A stretch of 64,000 nucleotides of DNA from Rhynchonema sp. JSB1_4 (lineage: Eukaryota > Nematoda > Chromadorea > Monhysterida > Xyalidae). Where the stretch lies: contig JASAMV010001212.1 of NCBI GenBank assembly GCA_030248065.1, forward strand, positions 1 through 64,000, written 5' to 3'. Below are positions 35,901 to 45,812 of this stretch, piece after piece. A program made the translations under genes and the position numbers. How positions within the stretch are numbered: position 1 is the stretch's first letter; each line of letters opens with the position of its first letter. Below the pieces are notes generated by a model. It was not told the DNA's origin. It was given only the letters and a program-made list of their open reading frames with translations, and did no database searches.

Positions 35901-38900
35901 GTCTTAAACGAGTGGCTTCAGCAAATCTTGAAATATGCAAAAAGTCAGATCACCCATCGTCCGAAGTTTGATTTCGCCCAAACTATAATTTTTCGCCAAC
36001 GAATTTTTTGCCAATTTTTGTCTAACGAACCACAGGTGCGAAGAGCTCTTCGTATTTCGGATTGTGCGGCAATTCCTTTGCGTGCGGATCGACGCTCGTG
36101 TAACCGCCGATATCGCTCTGAAAAACAAACTTGCATTGTCTTTTGTTTTTGCTCATGCGAACAAGGCGCCCGGTTTGATTTGGTGCACACTTGCGGGCCG
36201 AAAGATGCCTATCAATGCCAAGGGATTAACGTCCAACTTTCTTGACGTTTCACGCAGACTTTCTTGTGTCGAAAATATTGAAAACAATGTCGGAATGTCG
36301 AAAATGTTGTGTCGAAAGTTTTCGACGTTATGTTGGGTGTTGACCAATGTCGAACGTCGAATTTTTTCTAACGTAATGTCGAATGTCGACTTTGCCAAAT
36401 AGAAAATGTGGAATGCAGATCAGTGCTGTGGCTACTTTTGCGGGGCGGGTAGGGTACATAGGTGAAAAAATCCGGGGCGGGTAGGGGGTAGTGTACCTGG
36501 GATCTGGGGGGGGGGGAATCCGGTTTGGGGGGGAGGGGGAAGATTTTTCGAGGCGGGTAGGGTGCAATACAAGCTTTTTTGGGTGCCTATTTTTATGTTT
36601 TATAAAGTGCATATATCGCGCGTAGCGCGCGATTTTATGCACTTTTAAGGGTTTTCGGTCGAAATTTGGGCATTTTTGACCGAAAAATGGGCATTTTGAG
36701 GGCAAAAATCGGGACGGGTAGGGTACCAGAACGGGGCCGGTAGGGGGGTAGGGTACCGGAGCGGGGCGGGTAGGGGGGTAGTGTACCAGGCCGGGGCGGG
36801 TAGGGTACCATTGGGGGGACCCCTCCCCCCAGCCACAGCACTGATGCAGATATCGCAATCAGGTCGGCCCGAACCCGGGCCAAGCCAGCCTGGCCGCAGT
36901 TTCGGGCTCCGGCCGGGCCGGACATTTGGAGGATCGTGCCGGGCAGGTCAGACACCACGGCCCGAGGTTTCTGAAGTGCAATTTTTGTCATGCTAAAATT
37001 CTTCGGTAAGCAAATCAGTGCGTGTCCATCCAGTGTAGTTCCTCCGGAGGGGGGCAGCGTAGTACTTGGTCAGGGCAGTGTAGTTCCTAGGGGGAGGGGG
37101 GGGGGGTCCCCCCCTTGGGTACGCTATCTCCCCCTCGGGTGGTACGCTATCCTTCTATCTCCCCCTCCGGGTACACTATCTCCCCCAATTTTTGCCTAAA
37201 ATGGCCATTTTTAGGCCTAAAATGGGCATTTTTAGGCCTAAAATGTGTGATTTTCAGGTCAATGTTCTCAAAAGTCGCCAAAATACCCTTTTTATGAAGA
37301 ATTTTTTCCAAAAAGGGGCAAAAATAGGTCAAATTTTCTACCTCAAAAAGTGACTTTTTCCCGAATTTGGGTCTTCCCCCCTTCCCCCCCTCGGGGGTAC
37401 ACTATCTCCCCCTCCGAAAAAAACGGAGGGTCCGCTATCTCCCCCTCCGGACCAGGAACTACACTGGGTCAGGGTGTTGACGATAGACAGATTGGGACCC
37501 GAAATGTGTTGACGATAGATAGATGACCCAAGTCCGAAATCTGGGGGGGGGGGGTCGACCCAAACTTGTTGACGATAGATAGATGGTGGGGGGTCGCCAA
37601 AAATCAAGGTATAGTATAGTGTACTAAGTAGATAATGATGTGTAAATATTAATGAAAATGTACTTAGATGTACTAAATCCGCGCGTAGCGCGCGATTTTG
37701 TGCCTATTTGGGGTGAAAAAATACCGATTTTGAGTAATTTTGAGTCAAAAATGTCAATTTTGGATTCGAAATGTGTTGACGATAGATAGATTGTTCCCAA
37801 AATTTGCTGACGATAGATAGATTAATCCATAAGTGTTGACGATAGATAGATGAAATCAAAAAGTGTTGACGATTGATAGATGAATTTGGGGGACCCCCCC
37901 AGCCCCACACCCCCCCCAAGTACTACCCTGGAGGGGGGACAGGCGGTACCCCTTTTTTCGAAGGGGGAATAGACGTACTCACCTGGAGGGAAGGGGGAGC
38001 AGTGTAGTGGCAGGCAGATGGTTGCGAGGTATCCTTGAGGGGATGGATCCAGATGGTTGCATAGTAGTGGCTGGGGGGTTACCCCCCTCTCAGTACTTAC
38101 CTGCCACAAAACCCGAGGGGCGGCGTTGGGGGGGGGTTGAGTACTTACCTCTCACAAGTCCAAATCATACATCTCACAAGCAATTTTATACCTTTTTAAG
38201 CCAAAAATCGGTGTTTTTCGACCTTATTTTCCCAAAAATCAAGCCCAGCAATCCCACCCATAATACCTATTTTTAGGCGATTTTCGGCGAAAATTTTGAA
38301 AAAGTACTATTTTTACCTCAATTTTTGGCCAAAATTGTATCACAAAAACGGTGTTTTTTTCGCCTTTTTGGGTGACCAAAATCATACCTCTCACGCTTCC
38401 GGTCCCAACCCCGCATCATACTTACCTCCCACACATGGGCCTGCCACTACACTGGATGGTTGCAAGGTACCCCCCTCTACCCAGCCTCCGGATTGCAAGG
38501 TACCAGAGGTCGCAATCGGGGCGGGTTCGGCCGGTCCGGCCCGGCCCGAGCCCCCAAATCTCCGGCCCGGCCCGGCCTGAATTTTTGACAAAGATTCTAA
38601 CCCAATTTTTTTCATCATTTTTGCGATTTTTTGAACATATTTTTTTGGTTGAAAATTTATTGTCTTCCATGAAAACGTCGTCAGATAGACAATACTGATC
38701 ATTTACTTGCCGAATCCGTCGGAAATTTTAGTATTTTTGATTAAAAAATTCCCACTTTTTCAGTAAAATAAGTCACTTCAGAAGCTTCGGGCCGGGGTGC
38801 CCGAGGTCGGGCCGGCCCGATTGCGACCTGTGCAAGGTACCCCTAGCTAGGGTCCTAAAAAGGGTGTTTTTTGCATGCATTATGCTGCAAAATTGGCCAA

Positions 38901-39232
38901 ACAATTGGTACTTTTTTGCATTTTGGCCGAAAATTTGCCTAAAATAGCAATCCCGTCCGACCCGATCGCGACCTCTGGTCGAATCTGAATGTCGAAATTT
39001 TTTAGAAACGCCCAACTGCTCCCAAAATGGCACAATATTTTCACTAAACGCACAACATGCGCACCTTTGTTGGAACGAGCGGCGCAGCGTCGACTCTCGG
39101 CACAACAGCTAACGACGGAGGCAATGGAGCCGGCGTGCGGTATTTTCCGGCGACAGATTTCGATCCCGAATTGTCGCCTGTTTCGTCACTGGGATGTTCA
39201 TCGTCGCTGCCGTCGTAATCCGCAACCAACAT
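29941..39232 (-). CDS. PRP17: Pre-mRNA-processing factor 17 (PRP17/CDC40)
   Basis: Spliceosomal WD40 protein needed for the second catalytic step of splicing; acts in the nucleus. Exons: 39065-39232, 36034-36117, 35517-35733, 35106-35245, 34947-35043, 33467-33681, 32407-32554, 32101-32216, 31177-31310, 31016-31092, 30761-30908, 30358-30448, 29941-30027. All phases close: 573 residues, against about 579 in human. Family blocks in order: acidic N terminus ([12 protein letters not shown]), [44 protein letters not shown], then WD repeats from about residue 275 ([63 protein letters not shown]) to the terminal [10 protein letters not shown]. Intron 1 is about 2.9 kb and full of nested mobile elements; intron 5 also holds one. 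Head-to-head with SF3B2, separated by mobile DNA starting 107 bases before the ATG. Confidence 0.96.
31536..31812. mobile_element. Hairpin element in PRP17 intron 8
   Basis: Imperfect palindrome: CTGCCTCATGCATTTTTACA at the left pairs with GTGAAAATGCATGAGGCAG at the right, and GGAAACTCCCGTTCGAAGTC with ATTTCGAACGGGAGTTTCC. Borders are approximate, no clear target duplication, no coding content. Confidence 0.65.
32600..33270. repeat. Repeat fragments in PRP17 intron 6
   Basis: Contains a short GTCGGGTGTCGGCATCC fragment of the family at 40731-41633 and two AT-rich blocks (about 32920-33000, 33190-33270) with GGAAAAATATATTT and AAAACGTTTTTT. These AT-rich blocks resemble the inner part of the inverted-repeat arms. 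No intact element. Confidence 0.5.
33775..34545. mobile_element. Foldback-ended segment with nested MITE in PRP17 intron 5
   Basis: The ends are inverted: TATAGTCCAGCCACG with CTCATGAGACGAC at the left, against GTCGTCTCATGAG with CGTGGCTGGACTATA at the right. Its CACCGAGGTGGAGA stretch resembles sequence near 29313. The MITE at 34016-34397 is inserted within it. Borders are approximate. Confidence 0.6.
34016..34397. mobile_element. hAT-like MITE, AAGAAAGCTAGCTAGC word
   Basis: Ends CAGTGATGTAGTTGG and CCAACCACATCACTG with exact 8-bp TSDs ggtggaga (34008-34015, 34398-34405). The word CAAGAAAGCTAGCTAGC occurs near both ends in direct orientation; the middle is AT-rich. Confidence 0.85.
36421..36843. 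mobile_element. hAT-like MITE, GCGGGTAGGGTACC word
   Basis: Ends CAGTGCTGTGGCT and AGCCACAGCACTG, exact 8-bp TSDs atgcagat (36413-36420, 36844-36851). Word GGGCGGGTAGGGTACC repeated on both sides; core hairpin CGCGCGTAGCGCGCG. Lies in PRP17 intron 1. Confidence 0.88.
37055..37930. mobile_element. hAT-like MITE, GTTGACGATAGATAGAT word, with nested copy of another family
   Basis: Ends CAGCGTAGTACTTGG and AAGTACTACCCTG with exact 8-bp TSDs gagggggg (37047-37054, 37931-37938). It is inserted in a truncated third element beginning CAGTGTAGTTCCTCC at 37031 that lacks its other end. Contains 37076-37466. Confidence 0.82.
37076..37466. mobile_element. hAT-like MITE, GAGATAGTGTACC word, nested
   Basis: Ends CAGTGTAGTTCCT and AGGAACTACACTG; exact 8-bp TSDs ggtcaggg (37068-37075, 37467-37474). 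Same family as 46372-46768, in the opposite orientation. Its insertion split the host element only about 20 bases inside the host's tip. Confidence 0.88.
38060..38454. mobile_element. hAT-like MITE, TACTTACCT word
   Basis: Ends CATAGTAGTGGCTGG (mutated tip) and GCCTGCCACTACACTG; exact 8-bp TSDs gatggttg (38052-38059, 38455-38462). Words TACTTACCTGCCAC and TACTTACCTCTCAC lie at one side and TACTTACCTCCCAC at the other. Confidence 0.82.
38504..38832. mobile_element. hAT-like MITE, GC-rich CAGAGGTCG type
   Basis: Ends CAGAGGTCGCAATCGGG and CCCGATTGCGACCTGTG with exact 8-bp TSDs caaggtac (38496-38503, 38833-38840). The word is GGCCCGGCCCGG; the AT-rich core is shared with 5390-5736. No coding capacity. 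Confidence 0.88.
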
Positions 39233-39824
39233 GTTTTTGTGTGGTAAAGGTTGTTGAAAAACTGAAGTATGACGAGCAGTCAATTTTGCAACACAAAAAA
39301 GCACAGCAGAAACGAACTGAACAACAAAAAAACGGCACCAGAGATCGGAAACGGGCTGGCCCGGCCCGGGCCGAGCCCGGTATGCCTAAATTTGCACGAA
39401 ATTACCATTTTTTGAACCAAAATTTTCAAAATTTTTGCGCTTCGCGCAATAACATTTCCTAGTTCTTGATCTTTTCAGTCATCGTTTTGAAGAAAGAAGC
39501 AGTAGCTACCCATACCCAGGCCTTTGCTTTGCAGCAATCAACCTACTCCTACTGTACCACCAAAAAAGCCTGCCTGCAATCAACCTACCTACTGTAGTAC
39601 CGACCGGCCGAGCTGGGGGGAGTCGTCCGGGAACAAAATTTTATGTCTACATATTGGTGAGAATGTACTCTTAGTCTTAAGCGCTAATTTCGCGCGTCAC
39701 GCGCGATTTTTCGCCTATATGGAGTGAAAAATACCGATTTTAAACCATTTTGAGCCAAAAATTATACCATACCTACTACACTACTGTACCAACCGGGGCG
39801 GCGACTTACGTACTGCATCAGGAT

Positions 39825-40722
39825 CAGTGTTGGAGGTGGGCGGGGGGGGGGGGGGGGGGGTAGCCCCCCCCAGTACAGTAGGTATCCCCCCTCGCCTGGT
39901 ACAGTAGGTATCCCCCCCGATGTTTTGCATGGTACCGTAGGTATCCCCCCCGAGCTGCACCCCGGTACAGTAGGTATCCCCCCGATTTTGCCCCAAAAGT
40001 GCCAATTTTTGACCAAAATGGCCAAAATTAGTGCAAAATCAGTGGTTTTTACCTCAAATTACCCGAAATTCGCGCGCTACGCGCGCAAATACTACGTTTT
40101 CACACGATTCCACACATAATAAACACATAAAAAATTTTCACCCCAAAACCTAACCCCCCCCCCAAACCCTCCTAGGTACATAACCCCCCCCAGGCCATCG
40201 GCTCTGGTACAGCAGGTATCCCCCCCTCTCCGAGCGCGGTACAGTAGGTACCCGTAAAAACCTAAATAAAATACAGCCCCCCCCGAAATAGAGCCCCCCC
40301 GTAATACAGCCCCCCAAAAAGGGGTCAGTGAATTAATAGAGGCCCCCCCGGAATAGAGCCCCCCCCCCTAAGTAACATCCCCTATACTGTAGTGTATTAA
40401 GGCTTGATAGTGGTGTACAGGTACATTTATGCACGTTTGTTGTTCGTTCAGAGCACATAATACGCCTCCTATTGACGAATAGACACGAATAAATGCGATT
40501 ACAAGCGAAAAAACATCCTTTCAAACCCCTTTTTAGGGGTTTTTGGGGGGTATTTCTGGGAACAATTTTTCAGGTTCGGGTCAGTGAATTAATAGAGGCC
40601 CCCCCGGAATAGAGCCCCCCCCGTAATAGAGCCCCCCCAAAATGGGGTCAGTGAGTTAATAGAGCCCCCCCTTCTATTTAGGTTTTTACGGTATCCCCCC
40701 CTCCAGAGTACCTCCAACACTG
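39825..40722. mobile_element. hAT-like MITE, ACAGTAGGTATCCCC word
   Basis: Ends CAGTGTTGGAGGT and ACCTCCAACACTG; exact 8-bp TSDs atcaggat (39817-39824, 40723-40730). The word ACAGTAGGTATCCCCCC is repeated on both sides of a core with CGCGCGCTACGCGCGC. One copy of the word is split by the TA-type element at 40251-40691. Confidence 0.87.
40251..40691. mobile_element. TA-targeting MITE, AATAGAGCCCCCC word
   Basis: Ends CCCGTAAAAACCTAAATA and TATTTAGGTTTTTACGG, flanked by TA on each side. Removing it restores the host word ACAGTAGGTATCCCCCC exactly. It repeats AATAGAGCCCCCC and GGGTCAGTGA. A TA duplication suggests the Tc1/mariner or a related superfamily (inference). Confidence 0.82.
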
Positions 40723-40730
40723 ATCAGGAT

Positions 40731-41633
40731 TAGGGTTAGAGAGATGTCGGGTGTCGGGTGTCGGCTGTCGGGTGCCAAAAAAGTGTAGGTGTCGGGTGTC
40801 GGGTGCCTCCAGGTGTCGGGTGTCGGGTTTTTTTGGACCCGACACCCGACAGCCGACACCCCACACTTACGGTTCAAAACATCAGTTTTGCCGAGAAAAG
40901 AATTTTGAGAAAAAATTTTATTCGAACCAAATGTTTCAGAAGACGCAGAATGTGACATTTTGGTGTTTATTTAGTGTGAAAATACTTGAATTCAGTCACT
41001 TGATCCAAAAAAATCGCACTAATAATGCGAAGGAGCAAAAATTTGCCTGTTTTTGGTCCAAAAACAGGTGTCGGGTGTCGGGTTTTTTCCAAAAACTAGA
41101 TGTCGGGTGTCGGGTTTTTTTGGAACTGTCGGGTGTCGGCTTTTTTTCTCAAATGTCGGGTGCAGTGTAGTTCCTGGTCCGGCGCGGCGGTTAGTGTACC
41201 TACCCCTTTTTTCCGTGCGGCGGTTAGTGTACCTCCCTGGGGGGGGAAGGGGGGGGAAGACCCAAATCCAGGAAAAGTCACTTTTTGGGGTAGAAAATTT
41301 GACCGATTTTTGGCCCTTTTTGGAAAAAATTCTTCATAAAAAGGGTATTTTGGCGACTTTTGACATCATTGACCTAAAAATCACTCATTTTAGGCCTAAA
41401 AATGCCCATTTTAGGCCTAAAAATGCCAATTTTAGGCAAAAATTGAGGCGGTTAGTGTACCTGGCGCGGCGGTTAGTGTACTAGTGTACCTTGGTCGCGG
41501 CGGTTAGTGTACCTTAGGGGGGGGGACCCCCCCCCCTCCCCCCCCCAGGAACTACACTGGTCGGGTGTCGGGTGTCGGGTATTTCTAGATGTCGGGTGTC
41601 GGCTGTCGGGTACCCCCCCGACCTCTAACCCTA
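40731..41633. mobile_element. hAT-like MITE, GTCGGGTGTCGG word
   Basis: Ends TAGGGTTAGAG and CTCTAACCCTA; exact 8-bp TSDs atcaggat (40723-40730, 41634-41641). The left TSD is shared with the right TSD of 39825-40722. Dense tandem GTCGGGTGTCGG words sit at both ends with an AT-rich middle. Carries 41163-41559. Confidence 0.87.
41163..41559. mobile_element. hAT-like MITE, GCGGCGGTTAGTGTACC word, nested
   Basis: Ends CAGTGTAGTTCCTGG and CCAGGAACTACACTG; exact 8-bp TSDs gtcgggtg (41155-41162, 41560-41567). Word GCGGCGGTTAGTGTACC at both sides; core with TTTAGGCCTAAAAATGCC shared with the GAGATAGTGTACC family. Confidence 0.9.
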
Positions 41634-41688
41634 ATCAGGATGGCGCGTCAATCTACCTACCTACCCTTCCCCCCAGCCCAGTGTAGTT

Positions 41689-42080
41689 CCTGGGGGGGGG
41701 AGGGGGGGGTCCCCCCCCCTAAGGTACACTAACCGCCGCGACCAAGGTACACTAGTACACTAACCGCCGCGCCAGGTACACTAACCGCCTCAATTTTTGC
41801 CTAAAATAAGCAATTTTAGGCCTAAAATGGGCATTTTTAGGCCTAAAATGGGTAATTTTTAGGTCAATGTTGTCAAAAGTCGCCAAAATACCCTTTTTAT
41901 GGAGAATTTTTTCCAAGGGCAAAAAATCGGTCAAATTTTCTACCTCAAAAAGTGAATTTTTCCTGAATTTGGGTCTTCCCCCCCCCCCCCCCCCCCTTCC
42001 CCCCAGGGAGGTACACTAACCGCCTCACGGAAAAAAGGGGTAGGTACACTAACCGCCGCGCCGGACCAGGAACTACACTG
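41689..42080. mobile_element. hAT-like MITE, GCGGCGGTTAGTGTACC word
   Basis: Same family as 41163-41559, opposite orientation. Ends CAGTGTAGTTCCTGG and CCAGGAACTACACTG; exact 8-bp TSDs ccccagcc (41681-41688, 42081-42088). An uninterrupted version of the target is present near 42840. Confidence 0.9.
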
Positions 42081-42221
42081 CCCCAGCCCCAGCTGTACCA
42101 ACCAGTGAAAACAAGTATTCTGCAGAAAATTTTCGATTTTTTTTCAGCTTTTTGGACTTTTTTAGTTTTCAGCCCTTGAAAATTGGCTGACCGGGCCGGG
42201 CCGGGCCGGGCCGACCTCAAG

Positions 42222-43093
42222 CAGAGATCGGAAACGGGCCGGCCCGGCCCGGCCCGGCCCGGCCCGGTACACGGGCCGGCCCGGGCCGGGCCGCGATTTT
42301 GGACTTGGTCGCCCGGGCCGGGCCGGGTCGGAGATTTGGGTTGACCGGGCCGGGCCGGGCCGAGTAGCCCGGCCCGGTCCGGCCCGGTATGCCTAAATTC
42401 GAACGAAATTACCATTTTTTGAACCAAAATTTTCAAAATTTTTGCGCTTCGCGCAATAACATTTCCTAGTTCTTGATCTTTTCAGTCATCGTTTTGAAGA
42501 AAGAAGCAGTGGTGTAGCTACCCATCCCATACCCAACCCAGGCCTTTGCAATCAACCCACTGTACCACCAAAAAAGCCTGCTGCAATCAACCTACCTACT
42601 GTACCGACCGGCCGAGCTAGGGGGGTCATCCGGGAACAAAATTTTTATGCATACATATTGATGAGAATGTGCTCTTAAGCGCTAATTTCGCGCGTCACGC
42701 GCGATTTTTCGCCTGTATGGAGTGAAAAATACCGATTTTAAACCATTTTGAGCCAAAAATTATACCTACAACTGTACCAGCCGGGGCGGCGACTTACGTA
42801 CTGCATCAGGATGGCGCGTCAATCTACCTACCTACCCCTTCCCCCCAGCTGCACCAGTGAAAACAAGTATTCTGCAGAAAATTTTCGAATTTTTTTCAGC
42901 TTTTTGGACTTTTTCAGTTTTCGGCCCTTGAAAATTGGCTGACCGGGCCGGGCCGGGCCGGGCCGACCTCAAGCCAAAACGGGCCGGGCCGGGCCGACCT
43001 GCAGCCCTCCACCGGGCCGGGCCGGGCCGGGCCGGACTTTTCGCCGACCGGGCCGGGCCGGGCCGACTTTACCCGGCCCGTTTCCGATCTCTG
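42222..43093. mobile_element. hAT-like CAGAGATCGG element inserted in its own kind
   Basis: Ends CAGAGATCGGAAACGGGCC and CCCGTTTCCGATCTCTG; exact 8-bp TSDs acctcaag (42214-42221, 43094-43101). Its body (42384-42971) is a clean copy of the host body that begins at 39378, without the insertions found there. Confidence 0.87.
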
Positions 43094-43219
43094 ACCTCAA
43101 GCCAAAACGGGCCGGGCCGGGCCGACCTGCAGCCCTCCACCGGGCCGGGCCGGACTTTTCGCCGACCGGGCCGGGCCGGGCCGACTTTACCCGGCCCGTT
43201 TCCGATCTCTGAACGGCAC

Positions 43220-44861
43220 AAAATTTTCTGAAGTTGACGAAAAAATGGTTGCACGGAAAAAATTCATAAATTTCTCTTTGATGGGATTTTCGGGTTCCAG
43301 TCGAGTCCGGCATGCATGGTGTGGTGTCGGGTGGTGTTCTAAGACTTCTGGAGTGATACAGTAAAATTTATGTTGAGTAGAGTGTTTAACAGCATTTAGG
43401 GCCCATTTTAGTTAGTGATGTACATAGTTGGTCACGTAGCTCACAGCCAACAGCCTCTAAACAAGATACATTTACATATTATTCGTTGTTATTTTCTTCA
43501 AAAGTTTGACACACGGTCCTGTTGTTTCTACCCACACAAGCCACAACACTTGTTTCTGATTGCGACACGACGGTATGGACTATAAATTTATTTGTACTTC
43601 AGTGGTAAAGATAATGCCAATGCCAGTACCACCATCATCACGGCAATGTCCTCCCCCTTTGGCATTTGATGTACTAGGAGTTTATTATAACTCAATCAAA
43701 CTTTCATTCACCATCCACCACATTTCATCGATTCAGCATTCCTTCGCATCCCACATCCGGTTGCATTACCCAAATCATCATCATGAAATCAGTCCAGATC
43801 ACTCTGACGTTGTGACGATTGTTGCCGGTTTGTTGGTTGTTAGAAATACAAAAAAATGCCAACTTCCTTGGAAGTTGGAAAGAGCCGGTGGCGCCGTTTG
43901 TTCATTGCTGGACACAAAGATAATGGGCGATATCAAATTTTGTGATCGGATCGGATCGGGCCGGCCTTGGTTATGCCACGTGTGATTTTTACAAAGACGA
44001 TCACACGTAGTGCAAGTAAGGTGTGCAACCGGATCATGAAGGTGCATGCCGACACGCACTAAGATCTCGATCGATTGAACCCGCGGACTCTATTTGGCGC
44101 ATTGGATTGATTTTTCTTTCTCTGATATTTTCTCTGACGATGATACGGCGTGTAAGTAAGTAACGATTATTTGCTCGCCCATATTGCGCTCTCTCATAAA
44201 TAATTTGGTTGTAATTTTCTGTGAGACCAATAATACTGTAAAGGAACACATAATAAATTACATCAGTCATCGCAAATTCGCAAATAAGCGCTACACAGTG
44301 AGAAAAGTCAAAGTATATACTCGGACAGATCAGTGAAAATTGCATTTTGGACGACTCTTTTAAGTCAAGATTTTCGTGACAACAGCCCTGCTAAAATAAA
44401 TTCTTGCGGCTGAAAAACAAACGACTTTTTTCAACGGTTCCGGGAAGTGGAAAAACCAAAAAAACAGCAGCCGCTCGGACACTTTTTTATAAGCATGTTT
44501 TTTCGTAGATTTCGTGTCAAAAACACTACAAGACACCATGACAGACCCCAGCAGCTTTGAAAAAAAGAAAAAACTGTTTTTCTTTTTAAAAACAAATTTT
44601 TTTATTTTGAACAAAAGTCGGCGAAGTGAACTTTTTCCAGCATCGAAGAAGAAATGAATTTCCAATTTCCCTTCATCCCTCAATTAAAAGTTGTCACGCT
44701 TTGCTAAATCGCTGCTAAAATTGGTCTCTTCCACATTTCAGACCAATTGCTATTATTATTGTTGCCGAATTTGGTACATTTGCGCATTTTTTGACCGTTA
44801 TTCGGATCTTGTCTTACGATTTATCAATCAACATCGCTGTGTCGTGTGTCAAGTCAAGTCC
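43220..44861. other. Intergenic stretch between PRP17 and SF3B2, no gene recognised
   Basis: Non-repetitive sequence between the composite element and the foldback element. After removing the mobile DNA it belongs to the short shared upstream region of the two divergent spliceosome genes. No TATA-like or other promoter element could be singled out. Confidence 0.45.
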
Positions 44862-45590
44862 GTGTGTGGACACTTGTTGAATGTATGACAAATATGACAA
44901 AAATAATAAATGTCATATTTGTCATAAATGTCACACGCGTCAACAAGTGTACATTACAGCACGACTGTTTTGTACGCTTGTTGACTGTATGACATTTATG
45001 ACAATAGTGTTTCGTGCAATCAACAAGTGTACAAAACAGCACGACTGTATTGTACACTTGTTGACTGTATGACAAAAATGACATTTATGACAAATAACGC
45101 AGCATTCAGCAATTGGGTGAAGTATAACAGCCGAGCCAAACTGCGCGAACATATAACTTGGAGAAACGAACAACCCAAAACATCGATGCGCTTTTGAAAT
45201 TGGATTTTCCCGCTCTTTACTGATCGGGAATCACAAAAACAATATTTGCCTACATATACTTGGCTGTCTTGGCTGACAATGTGCACAAAAACAAAATAAT
45301 GACAACGACGATATATCAAAAACATTTTTGTCATAAATATTATTTTTGTCATACAGTCAACAAGTGTACAACACGGTCGTGCTGTTTTGTACACTTGTTG
45401 ATTGCACAAAACATTATTGTCATAAATGTCATAGAGTCAACAAGCGTACAATACAGTCGTGCTGTAATGTACACTTGTTGACGCATGCATTAACTGTGCT
45501 TAATTTATTTTTGTCACACAGTCAACAAGCGTACAAAACGCCACCCCGTGTTTTGTACAGTTGTTTACAGTCAACAAGTGTCTAGTTACC
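44862..45590. mobile_element. Foldback element built from palindromic units
   Basis: Both ends contain units that are themselves palindromes: GTCAACAAGTGTACA paired with TGTACACTTGTTGAC around CGTGCTG. They alternate with TGTATGACATTTATGAC-like spacers. The left end (44862-45095) and right end (about 45325-45590) are inverted copies. A 9-base direct repeat gtcaagtcc lies at 44853-44861 and 45591-45599. A 9-bp duplication with long composite inverted ends recalls Mutator-like or foldback elements (inference). Confidence 0.65.
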
Positions 45591-45779
45591 GTCAAGTCCT
45601 TGTGTCTCGTCCTGCGTTGACCAGTGCTACCGTTCAATTTTTGGTTCGTTTGTTCTCTCTTTCTAATTTTTTTCTAATTTTTCGTGGTCCCAGTAGCCAA
45701 GGTTCTCGTAGTTCTTCCACGTTGTTCTTGTTCGTTCCGTTTCCTGCATTATGGTACCCTACTTCCTACTACCCTATCG

Positions 45780-45789
45780 TTTTTTTCAG
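45780..45789 (+). promoter_or_regulatory. Possible trans-splice acceptor of SF3B2
   Basis: TTTTTTTCAG ends 23 bases before the SF3B2 ATG with no coding exon upstream. In nematodes such a site usually receives a spliced leader; it could instead be the 3' end of a 5'-UTR intron. Confidence 0.45.
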
Positions 45790-45812
45790 CTGCAGTGTTG
45801 TGCGTGCCGAAA

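Larger units (their letters stand above)
38000..38945. mobile_element. Truncated GGTACCTTGCAACCA-word element with two nested insertions
   Basis: Starts CAGTGTAGTGGCAGGC and has GATGGTTGC and GCAAGGTACC words; the TIR of the other end is missing. Two clean insertions (38060-38454 and 38504-38832) interrupt it. The core near 38840-38940 matches 7215-7320. Confidence 0.65.
39339..43211. mobile_element. Composite hAT-like element holding four nested insertions
   Basis: Outer ends CAGAGATCGGAAACGGGC and CCCGTTTCCGATCTCTG; exact 8-bp TSDs aacggcac (39331-39338, 43212-43219). Directly nested elements are 39825-40722, 40731-41633, 41689-42080 and 42222-43093, each with its own 8-bp TSD; two of these carry further elements. 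Removing them leaves a host of about 776 bp. The insertion lies 107 bases upstream of the PRP17 start codon. The core hairpin is CGCGCGTCACGCGCG. Confidence 0.88.

Noticed and set aside
40731..41633. Telomere-like TTAGGGTTAG sequence
   Set aside because: TAGGGTTAGAG is only the terminal inverted repeat of the element (also at 51734-52259), with 8-bp duplications; there is no telomeric array.
42935..43313. Pro/Ala/Gly-rich open frames on both strands
   Set aside because: They arise from GGCCGGGCC tandem repeats of the CAGAGATCGG elements.
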